In this document: one piece after another, positions 8,936 to 18,071 of the stretch
Layout of the letters: the number at the start of each line of letters is the position of its first letter
Position numbering within the stretch: the stretch's first letter is position 1
Source: Bacteroidota bacterium
Lineage (GTDB): Bacteria > Bacteroidota > Ignavibacteria > Ignavibacteriales > Melioribacteraceae
NCBI GenBank assembly: GCA_018829205.1
Contig: JAHJUE010000008.1
Location: forward strand, 1 to 64,000
Direction of reading: 5' to 3'
DNA: 64,000 nucleotides
Translations under genes and position numbers: made by a program
The notes under the pieces: generated by a model
Database searches by the model: none
What the model saw: only the letters and a program-made list of their open reading frames with translations
Told to the model about the DNA's origin: nothing

Positions 8936-9583
8936 ATGATAAAAGTAAAAGTATGCTGTATAAGCAGTATCGAAGAAGCGGATTTAGCCATTAAAATGGG
9001 TGCGGACGCAATTGGGCTTGTTTCAGAAATGCCGAGCGGTCCGGGAGTAATTTCAGAAGATCTAATAAAAAAAATTGCGGCTGAAGTACCCGCTGAAATT
9101 TTAACTTTTTTATTAACAAGCAGACAAAATGTTTCTGAAATTATTAAGCAGCATAAAAGTTGCGGCACCAATACAATTCAAATTGTCGATTCTCTTATTG
9201 AAGGAACACATGAGCAATTGAAAGAAGCCCTGCCAGGAATTAATATTGTGCAGGTTATTCATGTAAATGATGAACGTTCAATAGAAGAAGCGGTCTGTAT
9301 TTCAAATTATGTCGACTTTATTCTGCTTGATTCGGGAAATCAAAAATTAAAAGTAAAAGAACTTGGCGGAACAGGAAGAACACACGATTGGTCGATTAGT
9401 AAAGAAATTGTTAATTCAGTTAAAGTGCCTGTATTTTTGGCCGGCGGAATAAACCCGGATAATATTAAAGAAGCTGCGGATTTTGTTAAGCCATTTGGAA
9501 TTGATCTCTGCAGCGGAGTGCGCACAGAAGGAAAATTGGACGAACTAAAACTTAAAAAATTGTTTGAGAATTTAAATAAATAA
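8936..9583 (+). CDS. Phosphoribosylanthranilate isomerase (TrpF)-like protein
   Basis: 215-residue (beta/alpha)8 protein of TrpF size. The usual KxCGI opening is KVCCIS, keeping the catalytic Cys (Cys7). The general acid region reads DFILLDS, followed by the phosphate-binding GGTGRTHDWS, PVFLAGGINPDN and LCSGVRTEG. TrpF isomerises phosphoribosylanthranilate in tryptophan synthesis. Two points argue for divergence: the loop that normally reads F-SPRYV is EMPSGPGVI, and no other trp genes are near. It could be the genome's TrpF or a paralogue. SD GAGGA lies just before the ATG. Confidence 0.78.
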   Translation: MIKVKVCCISSIEEADLAIKMGADAIGLVSEMPSGPGVISEDLIKKIAAEVPAEILTFLLTSRQNVSEIIKQHKSCGTNTIQIVDSLIEGTHEQLKEALPGINIVQVIHVNDERSIEEAVCISNYVDFILLDSGNQKLKVKELGGTGRTHDWSISKEIVNSVKVPVFLAGGINPDNIKEAADFVKPFGIDLCSGVRTEGKLDELKLKKLFENLNK

Positions 9584-9603
9584 AATAAATTTTAGAGGAT
9601 ATA

Positions 9604-10425
9604 ATGAAAAGAATACTTTTTCTAATTATTCTATTTACATTTATTAATAATTTCTGTACTGCGCAGGACGACCCATATTTACAAAAAGTAAATAACCTTA
9701 TCGATTATCAAATAAAATTAAAAGAGATTCATCCGGCATTGAAAAACCTTTATCCTGTGGCGGTTTATAAGGACAGCGTATTTAATATTTATGAAATTGA
9801 TTCCTCAAAAAACATGTATGCGCTTGTAAAAAAAATTCCTTCGACTAGGTATATAATAAAAGGAATACGGGCAGCATTCCCTCTTGAAGAAAATAATTAT
9901 ACCACGACTTGTGTAGTAACCGAAGATGCGTTTAACAGCGACAGGGATTATTCGGTAATATTTCATGAATTTGTTCATTGTTATCAAGCGGATACATATG
10001 AATTTGAAATAAAATCAGGTCTTGCTGTATATCTGTCCGAAATCGAAAATAACAACTATATGTGGGAGTTGAATTATCCTTTCCCTTATGATGATGAAGA
10101 AATTAATAATTTATATGCGTTATTTATAAAGAGTATTGAAAACGAAAATTTAAGTGAGGCGGAAAGGCATCATGATTTATTAAAAGAAAAACTTAGTGCG
10201 TCCGATTACCAATACTTATGCTGGGTTGAATGGAAAGAGGGTTCTGCGAGGTGGATTGAAAATTTAATTCGTAATGAATTTAACGTAGACAATAATATCG
10301 CCGGGAAAAAAGGTAAGTTCAGCCGTGTAAGTTTTTATTACGGAGGCTCAAATTATATTAAATTACTTAATGAAAAGTATCATACTGCCGACCTGAAAGA
10401 ACTGTTTGATCTAATTTATAATTAA
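9604..10425 (+). CDS. Secreted putative zinc metallopeptidase (HEFVH ... EGSARW)
   Basis: 273 residues with a signal peptide (cleavage near FCTAQ). The motif HEFVH puts zinc ligands at His121 and His125 and the catalytic Glu at 122. A second conserved-looking segment, KEGSARWIE, supplies Glu212 about 90 residues downstream. This arrangement fits a gluzincin, as in other proteins with 'HExxH ... EGxA'. I do not recognise a named family. It follows the TrpF-like gene by 20 nt with SD AGAGGAT, so it may be read from the same transcript. Substrate unknown; protease function is inferred from motifs alone. Confidence 0.7.
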   Translation: MKRILFLIILFTFINNFCTAQDDPYLQKVNNLIDYQIKLKEIHPALKNLYPVAVYKDSVFNIYEIDSSKNMYALVKKIPSTRYIIKGIRAAFPLEENNYTTTCVVTEDAFNSDRDYSVIFHEFVHCYQADTYEFEIKSGLAVYLSEIENNNYMWELNYPFPYDDEEINNLYALFIKSIENENLSEAERHHDLLKEKLSASDYQYLCWVEWKEGSARWIENLIRNEFNVDNNIAGKKGKFSRVSFYYGGSNYIKLLNEKYHTADLKELFDLIYN

Positions 10426-10474
10426 TAAAAGCTATATTTGTTTATAATTTATTTTTGTTAATAGAGTTTGAAAA

Positions 10475-11206
10475 ATGAAAATTAAAACATCCATTCTCAC
10501 TTTTGTTGTTATTCTGTTTTTAACCGGATGTAAAAATGACTCTTCCGAAAATTATAAACCTGAATATATTACAAAATATAAATTAACTATTCCGGAGCCC
10601 TCTGATCTTGCGATGGATATTGATGGAAAAGCTCTTTGGACTGTAAGCGACAGTAACAGTACTGTCTATAAAATTTCTTTTGACGGTACGGTCTTGAAAA
10701 GTTTTAAAATTGAGGGATTAGATTTGGAAGGCATAACTCAAATTGATAATAATAAACTTGCCGTTATTTTAGAGAGAGATAGAACCGTTGTAATTATTGA
10801 TACAAACGGTGCGGAATTAAATAGAATTAAAATCCGGAAAGACGGCGAGCCCAATTTAGGATTTGAAGGAATTACGTTTAATTCAGATAATAAACATCTT
10901 TATTTAATTAATGAAAAAGATCCGGGATTGCTGATTGAACTTGATGAAAACTATAATGTAATAAATGAAATAGAACTTAATTTTGCGGAAGATTATTCTG
11001 GAATTAATTACGATTCTGAAAAAAATGGGTTCCTGATTATAAGCGATGAAAGTTGTTTATATGCGGAATGCGATATAAACGGGAAAATGCTGAATTCCTT
11101 TAGTTTTAAATTTACACAGATAGAGGGAGTGGCTGTGGATAAAATAAATAAACTAATCTATTTGGTGTCCGATCCGCTTGAAGAATTATATGTATTAAAA
11201 TATTAG
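10475..11206 (+). CDS. SdiA-regulated-like beta-propeller lipoprotein
   Basis: 243 residues. The signal peptide ends in a lipobox, FLTGC, with lipidated Cys19. The rest is a run of beta-propeller blades: PSDLAMDIDGKALWTVSD, LEGITQIDNNKLAV, GFEGITFNSDNKHLYLINE and IEGVAVDKINKLIYLVSD. This pattern matches SdiA-regulated (PF06977-type) and related phytase-like propellers. Such lipoproteins sit on the inner face of the outer membrane or at the surface. The ligand is unknown. It begins 49 nt after the metallopeptidase gene. Confidence 0.8.
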   Translation: MKIKTSILTFVVILFLTGCKNDSSENYKPEYITKYKLTIPEPSDLAMDIDGKALWTVSDSNSTVYKISFDGTVLKSFKIEGLDLEGITQIDNNKLAVILERDRTVVIIDTNGAELNRIKIRKDGEPNLGFEGITFNSDNKHLYLINEKDPGLLIELDENYNVINEIELNFAEDYSGINYDSEKNGFLIISDESCLYAECDINGKMLNSFSFKFTQIEGVAVDKINKLIYLVSDPLEELYVLKY

Positions 11207-11223
11207 AAACGGATTAAATAATT

Positions 11224-12060
11224 TTGAAAAAAGTAATAATTACAGTCCTTTCCGTTACGTTTTTGGTTTTTATAATATTCCTGATTCTGGGTTCGTTATT
11301 TACAGATAAGTATATTAATGACGAAATATCAAAAATTAGTAATGATCAAGGTCCGGCCAAAAGTATTGCCGGAATAGATTCCTTAAATTCTTTTCCTCTT
11401 GTTTTGAATAAATATTTCGGCTATGCAATTATTGATTCAAATGCTTCTCCTAAATCGGTAAAAATAAATTTATCCGGAAAATTAAAAACAGATGAAAATT
11501 CGGAATGGAAGAATCTTATCGTAGAACAATATTATTCTATTGCCAAACCCGGATATGTATGGAATTCAAAATTAGAAATGAACAGGTTTGTTTGGGCGCG
11601 GGCAATAGAAAGTTATTCGTCGGGTAAGGGAAATATTCTAATAAAGCTTTTTTCATCCATTAAAATATCAGACGCTTTCGGAAACCCGGTTGATCAATCT
11701 TGTTTAACAAGATACCTAATCGAATCTGTTTTTTTTCCTACAGCATTATTGCCCGGCGGAAATCTTTATTGGAAATTTATTGATCAGGGGAAATTAAAAG
11801 CTGTTATAAGGGACGGATCACTAAATGCTGAAGCGGTTTTTTATTTTAATAATATTGGACAAATAGTTAAAATAGAAACTTCCGACAGGTACCGGACAAT
11901 AAAAACGGGCTACAGTAAAACACAATTTTCAATTACGTTTTCAGATTATAAATTATTCGGCGGATTTAATATTCCTACATCATTTAGTACAAATTGGCAT
12001 ACCGAAAAGGGGATTTTTAATTTCGGAAAGTTTAATATAACAGGTGTTCAATACAATTAA
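11224..12060 (+). CDS. DUF6544/DUF6920-like membrane-anchored protein
   Basis: 278 residues starting at TTG 11224, with no strong Shine-Dalgarno. One N-terminal transmembrane segment (VIITVLSVTFLVFIIFLILG) is followed by a periplasmic beta-rich domain. FPLVLNKYFGYAI, GKLKTDENSEWKNL, EQYYSIAKPGYVWNSKLEMN and FFPTALLPG match what I remember of DUF6544/DUF6920 proteins, which have no known function. It lies between the propeller lipoprotein and the AlkD-like gene with short gaps, so this may be one operon. The family call is from memory. Confidence 0.7.
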   Translation: MKKVIITVLSVTFLVFIIFLILGSLFTDKYINDEISKISNDQGPAKSIAGIDSLNSFPLVLNKYFGYAIIDSNASPKSVKINLSGKLKTDENSEWKNLIVEQYYSIAKPGYVWNSKLEMNRFVWARAIESYSSGKGNILIKLFSSIKISDAFGNPVDQSCLTRYLIESVFFPTALLPGGNLYWKFIDQGKLKAVIRDGSLNAEAVFYFNNIGQIVKIETSDRYRTIKTGYSKTQFSITFSDYKLFGGFNIPTSFSTNWHTEKGIFNFGKFNITGVQYN

Positions 12061-12071
12061 AGTATAAGAAT

Positions 12072-12752
12072 ATGGAAATAAATGAAATTACATCCGAACT
12101 AAAAAAACACGGAAGCTCAAAAAATCTTGAAGGAATGATGCGTTTCGGCATAAATCCAATAAATGGGATTGGAGTGCCGATTCCTTTTATAAGAAAACTT
12201 GCGAAACAAATCGGTAAAAATGATGAACTTGCTTTAAAACTTTGGGAAACAAAAATTCATGAAAACAGGCTGCTTGCATGTATGATTTCGAATCCGGTCA
12301 ATGTAACAAAATCACAAATGAATAAATGGGTAAAAGATTTTTACTCATGGGATATTTGTGATCAAGTATGCAATAACTTATTTGTATTTACGCCTTTCGC
12401 TTATGAAAAGGCAGTTGAATGGAGCTCAAACGAAAAAGAATTTATTAAACGTGCCGGTTTTGTTTTAATGGCTACCTTGGCCGTGCATTCAAAAAATTTA
12501 AGCGACATTGATTTTATAAATCTCTTCCCAATAATAAAGAAAGAATCAAATGATGAAAGAAATTTCGTAAAAAAGGCGGTCAACTGGGCATTAAGGCAAA
12601 TCGGGAAAAGAAACATTAATTTAAATAATAAATCCGTATCACTTGCCGAAGAAATCTTACAAATTAATTCCAAAGCGGCAAAATGGATTGCAAAAGACGC
12701 GCTCAAAGAATTAACAAATCCCGGCACAAGAATAAGGAATAAGTTTATTTGA
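12072..12752 (+). CDS. DNA alkylation repair protein (AlkD-like HEAT-repeat family)
   Basis: 226 residues, all-helical. Recognisable parts are GISVP-like IGVPIPFIRKLAKQIG, ETKIHENRLLACMISNP, SWDICDQVCNNLF, RAGFVLMATLAVH, ERNFVKKAVNWALRQIGKRN and the late KAAKWIAKDALKEL. AlkD enzymes are HEAT-like-repeat glycosylases that excise positively charged alkylated bases such as N3- and N7-alkylpurines. It starts 11 nt after the DUF6544-like gene and converges on the gene at 12787-13047. Confidence 0.9.
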   Translation: MEINEITSELKKHGSSKNLEGMMRFGINPINGIGVPIPFIRKLAKQIGKNDELALKLWETKIHENRLLACMISNPVNVTKSQMNKWVKDFYSWDICDQVCNNLFVFTPFAYEKAVEWSSNEKEFIKRAGFVLMATLAVHSKNLSDIDFINLFPIIKKESNDERNFVKKAVNWALRQIGKRNINLNNKSVSLAEEILQINSKAAKWIAKDALKELTNPGTRIRNKFI

Positions 12753-12786
12753 TTTCATTTTCCCGGTTAAAGTTTGGTTTATAGGC

Positions 12787-13047
12787 TTACTCTTCGAGAC
12801 TTAATTCAACAAGTTTTGATGTTACGCCCGGAAGCACGGCTACCTTTCTTGCAAGTTCATCTTTCTGTTCCTGAGTGCCGTGAAGTTCAAGTATTAATAA
12901 GCCTTCATCAGAACAATTATCAAGAACCCCGTCATGAATTCCTAATCTTGTTTTAATTATGCATCCCCAGCCTGTTAAAATTTGCTGAACCTTTACCGCT
13001 TCTTCCTTTCTTTTGCCGATTAAAATTAAAAGAACTGATTTTCCCAT
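12787..13047 (-). CDS. Small ACT-like protein resembling the TM1266 / hydrogenase-system regulator family
   Basis: 86 residues in a beta-alpha-beta pattern: KSVLLILIGKRKEEAVKVQQILT, IKTRLGIHDG, GLLILELHG, EQKDELARKVAVLPGV. This pattern (short strand, helix, then 'xxRxGIxxx' and a final 'LxxxxGVxxK') is like the ACT-type fold of the TM1266 'iron-only hydrogenase system regulator' proteins and NikR C-terminal domains. No hydrogenase genes are in view, so function is open. Independent of its neighbours: it converges with the AlkD gene and diverges from the M13 peptidase gene. Confidence 0.6.
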   Translation of the reverse strand: MGKSVLLILIGKRKEEAVKVQQILTGWGCIIKTRLGIHDGVLDNCSDEGLLILELHGTQEQKDELARKVAVLPGVTSKLVELSLEE

Positions 13048-13259
13048 TTTACAACTCCAATTATTATGGACAGTGTAAAATTATTAAAAAAAGATGCGGA
13101 TATCAATTTTAAGATAATGTCGGGGTAATATTTTAGTTTTTGAATTTCAAAATTAATTTTGCAGTTTTATATGCTAATTCAAATAAAACGATGGGGGAGT
13201 CGTTTCATTTCAATAATATGTCCTCAATTTTAGAAAAACAAATTAAAGGATAACTTTAT

Positions 13260-15308
13260 ATGAAAAGTGTTATTAAATATTTTTCCTTTTCGGTTGTTGT
13301 ATTTTTCACCGCCATTATCATTTATAATTGTTCGGGACAAACAGAACAGAAAGTAGTCGGGTTTGATTTAAATAACCTGGATACGACTGTAAGTCCGGCA
13401 GATGACTTTTATAAATACGCGGTAGGTAATTGGGCAAAAAACAATCCGGTTCCGGATAATCAAAGCAGGTGGAGTGTATTTGAAAGAATGTTTGAAAAGA
13501 ATTCAGAACTTGTAAAAAAACTTCTTGATAACGCCGCAGCTTCAAAGGATGCCGGAAAAGGAAGTATTATTCAGAAAGTAGGAGATTATTACGCTTCGGG
13601 ATTGGATTCGGCAAAAATTGAAGAACAGGGAATAACTCCTCTTAAAGAAGAACTCGATTTAATCGAAAATATAAAATCATATGATGATGTTGTTAAATAT
13701 ACTGCGCATATGCATATGAACGCCGGCGCTCCTATATTTGGTTTCGGTTCTACGCAGGATATAAAAAACAGCAGCTGGGTTATTCTCGGTTTGTATCAGG
13801 GAGGTTTAGGTTTACCCGACAGAGATTATTATTTAAACGAAGACGACCGTTCAAAAGAAGTTCTGAGCAAATATTTAAAACATATTGAAAACATGTTTGT
13901 ACTTATGGGATATAATAAAAATGATGCGGCCGCATTTGCCGAATCGGTTGTGTCAATAGAAACTGATCTTGCTGAAAATTCAAGATCAAAAGTTGATTTA
14001 AGAGATCCTGAAAAAAATTATAATAAAATGCAGATTGACGGACTTCAAAAAATTGCTCCTAATTTTAACTGGAGATTATTTTTTGAATCAGTAGGATTAA
14101 CCGAAACAAAAGATATGGATGTTGGTCAGCCTGAATTTTTTACAAATCTCAGCAATAAATTTACATCCGTTTCAATCAACGATTGGAAAACTTACTTTCG
14201 TTGGAACTTAATTAGAATTATGTCGACACATTTGAATGAGTCGTTTGTACAGGAAAGATTTGATTTTAATGATAGATTCATGAACGGAATAAAAGTAATG
14301 CAGCCAAGATGGAAAAGAGTAATGAACTCATTGGATAATAATATTGGCGAAGCGGTCGGACAGCTTTATGTTGAAGAATATTTTCCGCCGGCAGCAAAAC
14401 AAAGAGCCAAAAATATAGTTGATAATCTGCTCGTTTCAATGGGAGAAAGAATTGATGCAATTGATTGGATGGGAGATGATACAAAAATTAAAGCGAAAGA
14501 AAAACTTGCGGGATTTAATGTTAAAATTGGTTATCCCGATCAATGGATTGACTACACAGAATTAAAAATTGATAGAGACTCCTATGCAAAAAACATGATC
14601 AATTCATTAAAATTTAAAGCCGCTTTGGACCTTGCAAAAATTGATAAACCGGTTGACAGAAACGAATGGGCAATGACTCCCCAAACAATTAATGCATATT
14701 ACCACCCGGTGCTTAATGAAATTGTTTTCCCCGCCGCAATACTTCAATCGCCGGTTTATAATCCGGAAGTCGACGACGCTATAAATTACGGAGCAATGGG
14801 GGCTGTGATTGGTCATGAAATTACTCACGGATTTGACGACCAGGGAAGGCTGTTTGGTGTCGACGGAAATTTAACCGATTGGTGGACAAAAGAGGATAGC
14901 GAAAATTTCCTTTTACGCGCTCAAAAAATTATTGAGCAATATAATAATTATGAGCCGATTGACTCGTTTTATGTTAACGGTGAATTAACTCAAGGCGAAA
15001 ACATTGCAGATCTTGGCGGTTTAACCGTCGCTTTCCATGCATTTATGAAAACAGATCAGTATAAAAAAGGGGAAAAAATTGACGGCTTTACTCCGCAGCA
15101 AAGATTTTTTCTGTCATATGCCGAAGTATGGAAATCAAATATAAAAGATGAAAATCTGAAACTCCGTTTAAAAATTGATCCTCATTCACCGGGTTATTAT
15201 AGATGTATTGGACCGTTGGTAAACATGCCGGAATTCTGGGATGCATTTAATGTAATGCCTGGCGACCCGATGCGGAATCCTGAAGAAAAACTTGTTAAGA
15301 TTTGGTAA
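13260..15308 (+). CDS. pepO: M13 family metallopeptidase (neprilysin / PepO type)
   Basis: 682 residues, standard for the family. An N-terminal membrane/signal segment has a Cys at the end (IIIYNC), so it may be a lipoprotein, although the lipobox is poor. M13 marks: NLDTTVSPADDFYKYAVGNW at the N-terminus, NAYYHP, zinc motif VIGHEITHGFD (His519, Glu520, His523), GENIADLGG with the third ligand Glu580 and Asp584, and SPGYYRCIGPLVNMPEFWDAF. The C-terminus ends in KIW, matching the family's terminal Trp. M13 enzymes cleave short peptides on the amino side of hydrophobic residues, outside the cytoplasm. The 212-nt upstream gap holds a small hairpin (13186-13205). Confidence 0.95.
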   Translation: MKSVIKYFSFSVVVFFTAIIIYNCSGQTEQKVVGFDLNNLDTTVSPADDFYKYAVGNWAKNNPVPDNQSRWSVFERMFEKNSELVKKLLDNAAASKDAGKGSIIQKVGDYYASGLDSAKIEEQGITPLKEELDLIENIKSYDDVVKYTAHMHMNAGAPIFGFGSTQDIKNSSWVILGLYQGGLGLPDRDYYLNEDDRSKEVLSKYLKHIENMFVLMGYNKNDAAAFAESVVSIETDLAENSRSKVDLRDPEKNYNKMQIDGLQKIAPNFNWRLFFESVGLTETKDMDVGQPEFFTNLSNKFTSVSINDWKTYFRWNLIRIMSTHLNESFVQERFDFNDRFMNGIKVMQPRWKRVMNSLDNNIGEAVGQLYVEEYFPPAAKQRAKNIVDNLLVSMGERIDAIDWMGDDTKIKAKEKLAGFNVKIGYPDQWIDYTELKIDRDSYAKNMINSLKFKAALDLAKIDKPVDRNEWAMTPQTINAYYHPVLNEIVFPAAILQSPVYNPEVDDAINYGAMGAVIGHEITHGFDDQGRLFGVDGNLTDWWTKEDSENFLLRAQKIIEQYNNYEPIDSFYVNGELTQGENIADLGGLTVAFHAFMKTDQYKKGEKIDGFTPQQRFFLSYAEVWKSNIKDENLKLRLKIDPHSPGYYRCIGPLVNMPEFWDAFNVMPGDPMRNPEEKLVKIW

Positions 15309-15325
15309 AATATCAAATTCATTAA

Positions 15326-15360
15326 AAAGGCGGCTTTAAATTTAGCCGCCTTTATTTTAT
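15326..15360 (+). terminator. Intrinsic terminator after the M13 peptidase gene
   Basis: Ten-bp stem AAAGGCGGCT/AGCCGCCTTT (15326-15335 with 15344-15353) with an 8-nt loop, followed by a T-rich tail. Confidence 0.9.
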
Positions 15361-15406
15361 CTTTGCACATTCCTCAATAATACTTCATCATAAATTAGAG
15401 CTGCGC

Positions 15407-16342
15407 ATGTTTGCATTAGAAGTTAAAAATCTTTCAAAATCCTTTGATAAAATTAAAGCCGTTGATGATGTTTCTTTTAATGTGCCCGAAGGTTCTGTCT
15501 TCGGGTTAATTGGAAGAAACGGAGCTGGCAAAACAACTACAATTAGAATGATGATGAATATATATTCCCCCGACAGCGGCGAAGTTACTTTACGCGGCGT
15601 AAAGGTCGGGCAGGAATTTAAAGACCGTGTAGGATATCTGCCCGAAGAACGCGGATTATATAAAAAAATGAAGGTGATTGATACGCTTTTATTTTTCGCG
15701 GAACTAAAAGGAATCAGCGGAAGAGCGGTCGCAAAAAAAGCAAAAGAATATCTAAATAGATTTGATTTGTGGGACAGAAGAAAATCCAAAATTGAGGATT
15801 TGTCGAAGGGGAATCAGCAGAAGATACAATTTATAGCTACTATTTTACACGATCCTGAATTTATTATTCTGGATGAACCGTTTTCCGGATTGGACCCGAT
15901 AAATACAAATCTATTAAAAGAAATTATTCTTGAAAAAAAGAAAGAAGGAAAAGTAATAATATTCTCGACTCACTTAATGGATTTCGCGGAAAAAATGTGC
16001 GATCATATTGCGATGATTGATCAGGGTAAAATAATATTAAGCGGCTCAATGAGTGAACTTAAGTTAAAATACGCCCAGAAAAACGTAAGTTTGAATTATG
16101 AAGGAGATATATCATTCTTAAATAATCATCCTATAGTTAATAAAGTATCGGACTTCGGCAACACTACCGGAATTGAATTAAAAGAATCATCACAAACTAA
16201 AGAACTCTTAAAACTACTTGTTGAAAACAATGTTAACATAAAAAGGTTTGATGCAAATGAAATTTCATTGCACGAAATATTTGTAAAACTGGCCGGCGGT
16301 GAAGATAAAATGGAATTTAAAAAGGAGTCCGCCAATGTTTAA
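15407..16342 (+). CDS. ABC transporter ATP-binding protein (NatA-like)
   Basis: 311 residues. Walker A GRNGAGKT at 36-43, Q-loop region, signature LSKGNQQKIQ, Walker B with FIILDEPFSGLDP and H-loop FSTHLMD. A C-terminal extension of about 85 residues follows the nucleotide-binding domain, as in NatA and other exporter ATPases of the DrrA/NodI type (DUF4162-like). It pairs with the permease that overlaps its end by 8 nt. Together they should form an ATP-driven exporter with two ATPase and two permease subunits. The NatAB relatives export sodium, but drug or lipid export is equally possible. Confidence 0.92.
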   Translation: MFALEVKNLSKSFDKIKAVDDVSFNVPEGSVFGLIGRNGAGKTTTIRMMMNIYSPDSGEVTLRGVKVGQEFKDRVGYLPEERGLYKKMKVIDTLLFFAELKGISGRAVAKKAKEYLNRFDLWDRRKSKIEDLSKGNQQKIQFIATILHDPEFIILDEPFSGLDPINTNLLKEIILEKKKEGKVIIFSTHLMDFAEKMCDHIAMIDQGKIILSGSMSELKLKYAQKNVSLNYEGDISFLNNHPIVNKVSDFGNTTGIELKESSQTKELLKLLVENNVNIKRFDANEISLHEIFVKLAGGEDKMEFKKESANV

Positions 16343-17603
16343 TAAAAGAATATTAACTATTATAAAAAGAGAGCTGCAGACAAAACTTCTTTCACGTACG
16401 TTTATAATAATGACACTTTTAGTTCCTCTTTTTCTGTTTGGAATAATAGGTATGCAGACATTTTTTGTTGGTATTGAAGGCGATGCCGGCACCTCATTAA
16501 AAGTGTTTACTGAAGATAATTCGATTAATACAATGCTCGAAAAAGCTTTTAATGAATCAGACGCTGTAAAAAATGATAAGTATAAAATTGATGTGGAAAC
16601 CGTTTCCGCAGCTGAACTTGATAAGATTTTGGAATTTTTTAAAAATGATCTGCTAAATAATAAAATCAGCGGAATAATTTTTATTCCAAACAATGCATTA
16701 ACCGATAAAAGCGTTCAATACTATTCAAAATATCCGAACAATTATACTATTCTTTATAAAATTAGAAACTCAATTAATACTGTATTAATTGATAAATATT
16801 TTGAGGGGAAGAGTTTTTCGGAAGAAGAAATATCTTTTGCGCGAAAAAATGTTGACTATAAAGGATTCAGGGTATCAAAAGAAGAAGCGATAGAAGAAGA
16901 AGGATTCGGCAATCAAGTTTTGGCATATCTATTTACATTTTTACTTTACTTTAGTTTATTATTTACCGGCACAACAGCAATGCGGGCTGCGGTTGAGGAA
17001 AAGACAAGCAGAATTGTTGAAGTGCTTCTTTCTTCAATAAATGCCAAAGAGTTAATGACCGGAAAAATACTCGGCAATACCATTACCGCGTTAATCCAAA
17101 TGTTTATATGGCTCATTCCCGTCATGCTACTTATATCTACAACATGGTTCGTGCTGCCCAAGGAATTATCTATTGGCATTAATTCTTTTCATATAATTTA
17201 TTTTCTTCTAAATTATTGTTTCGGGCTGTTAACATTTCTGGGGTTATTCATAATGGTGGGTTCTATTTTTGATAATGAGCAGGATGCGCAATCAGGATTA
17301 TTCCCAATAATGTTGTTAATTATGGTCCCTTTTTTTATGGCTTTTTCATTAAGAAATAACCCGGATAATACATTAGGTTTAATATCCTCAATGGCTCCTT
17401 TTTCATCAATAATTGTGATGCCGGCAAGAATGACTTTAACCGATATTCCATTATGGCAATTCGGAATAGCCGTCGCAGTTAATATTTCCGTTGTTCTGTT
17501 AATATTTGCTCTCGCGGGAAAAATTTATAGAGTTGGTATATTGTCGACCGGGAAGAAGCCCAGCTGGAAAGAAGTAATTAAATGGCTCAAATTTAATTAT
17601 TAA
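16335..17603 (+). CDS. ABC-2 type transporter permease (NatB-like)
   Basis: About 422 residues from ATG 16335. SD AAAGGAG lies 7 nt upstream, inside the end of the ATPase gene; an upstream GTG at 16299 is less likely. One N-terminal transmembrane helix (IIMTLLVPLFLFGIIG) and a large extracytoplasmic domain of roughly 150 residues precede five or more helices in the C-terminal half. EEKTSRIVEVLLSSINAKELMTGKILG is the conserved ABC-2 segment of NatB-like permeases. Partner of the ATPase just upstream. Confidence 0.92.
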   Translation: MFNKRILTIIKRELQTKLLSRTFIIMTLLVPLFLFGIIGMQTFFVGIEGDAGTSLKVFTEDNSINTMLEKAFNESDAVKNDKYKIDVETVSAAELDKILEFFKNDLLNNKISGIIFIPNNALTDKSVQYYSKYPNNYTILYKIRNSINTVLIDKYFEGKSFSEEEISFARKNVDYKGFRVSKEEAIEEEGFGNQVLAYLFTFLLYFSLLFTGTTAMRAAVEEKTSRIVEVLLSSINAKELMTGKILGNTITALIQMFIWLIPVMLLISTTWFVLPKELSIGINSFHIIYFLLNYCFGLLTFLGLFIMVGSIFDNEQDAQSGLFPIMLLIMVPFFMAFSLRNNPDNTLGLISSMAPFSSIIVMPARMTLTDIPLWQFGIAVAVNISVVLLIFALAGKIYRVGILSTGKKPSWKEVIKWLKFNY

Positions 17604-17705
17604 TAATAATCTTCGGGTTAATTAATTTATTAGAAAATAATTGAATTGAAGAATTTATAATTACCCGGTTTTACGGCAAATAAAATAAAATATTAAAGGC
17701 TATAA

Positions 17706-18038
17706 ATGGAAGATGAAAAGCTGTACCCCGAAGTGCTTGAAAAAGTTTCGCGTGATTTTTCCACAAGCAGAACCAAAATCGAATTAATTGAGGAGTATAC
17801 AAAAGATATTGAAGCGCTAAAAAATCATCTCTCGCAAAAAGTGGCAGAGATGATGGAAAAAGATTTTGATAGGTTTCTGAATAATATGTACCGGATTGAT
17901 GTTAGTGAAGTAAAGGTCAGAAAGATTTTAAACGAATCGCCGTTCGGAACCATACCTGAAAAACTTGCCGAATTAATAATTGAAAGACAAATGCAGAGAA
18001 TTAAAACACAGAGACTTTACAGAGAGGGGAAATTGTAA
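17706..18038 (+). CDS. Conserved-looking hypothetical protein, helical
   Basis: 110 residues, strongly charged and mostly helical: SRTKIELIEEYTKDIEALKNHLSQKVAEMMEKDFDR is split here by ordinary loops into two likely coiled segments. No signal peptide, no cysteines, no recognisable domain. It follows the ABC exporter by about 100 nt and converges on valS. Codon use resembles the neighbours. I cannot assign a function. Confidence 0.7.
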   Translation: MEDEKLYPEVLEKVSRDFSTSRTKIELIEEYTKDIEALKNHLSQKVAEMMEKDFDRFLNNMYRIDVSEVKVRKILNESPFGTIPEKLAELIIERQMQRIKTQRLYREGKL

Positions 18039-18057
18039 CGCGGATTTTTAATCCGCG
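18039..18057. terminator. Short hairpin between convergent genes
   Basis: CGCGGAT and ATCCGCG (18039-18045 with 18051-18057) pair across a TTTTA loop, starting immediately after the stop of the 110-residue protein. There is no strong T run, so it may be a weak terminator or a remnant palindromic repeat. Confidence 0.45.
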
Positions 18058-18071
18058 CCGCAATTAAATTT

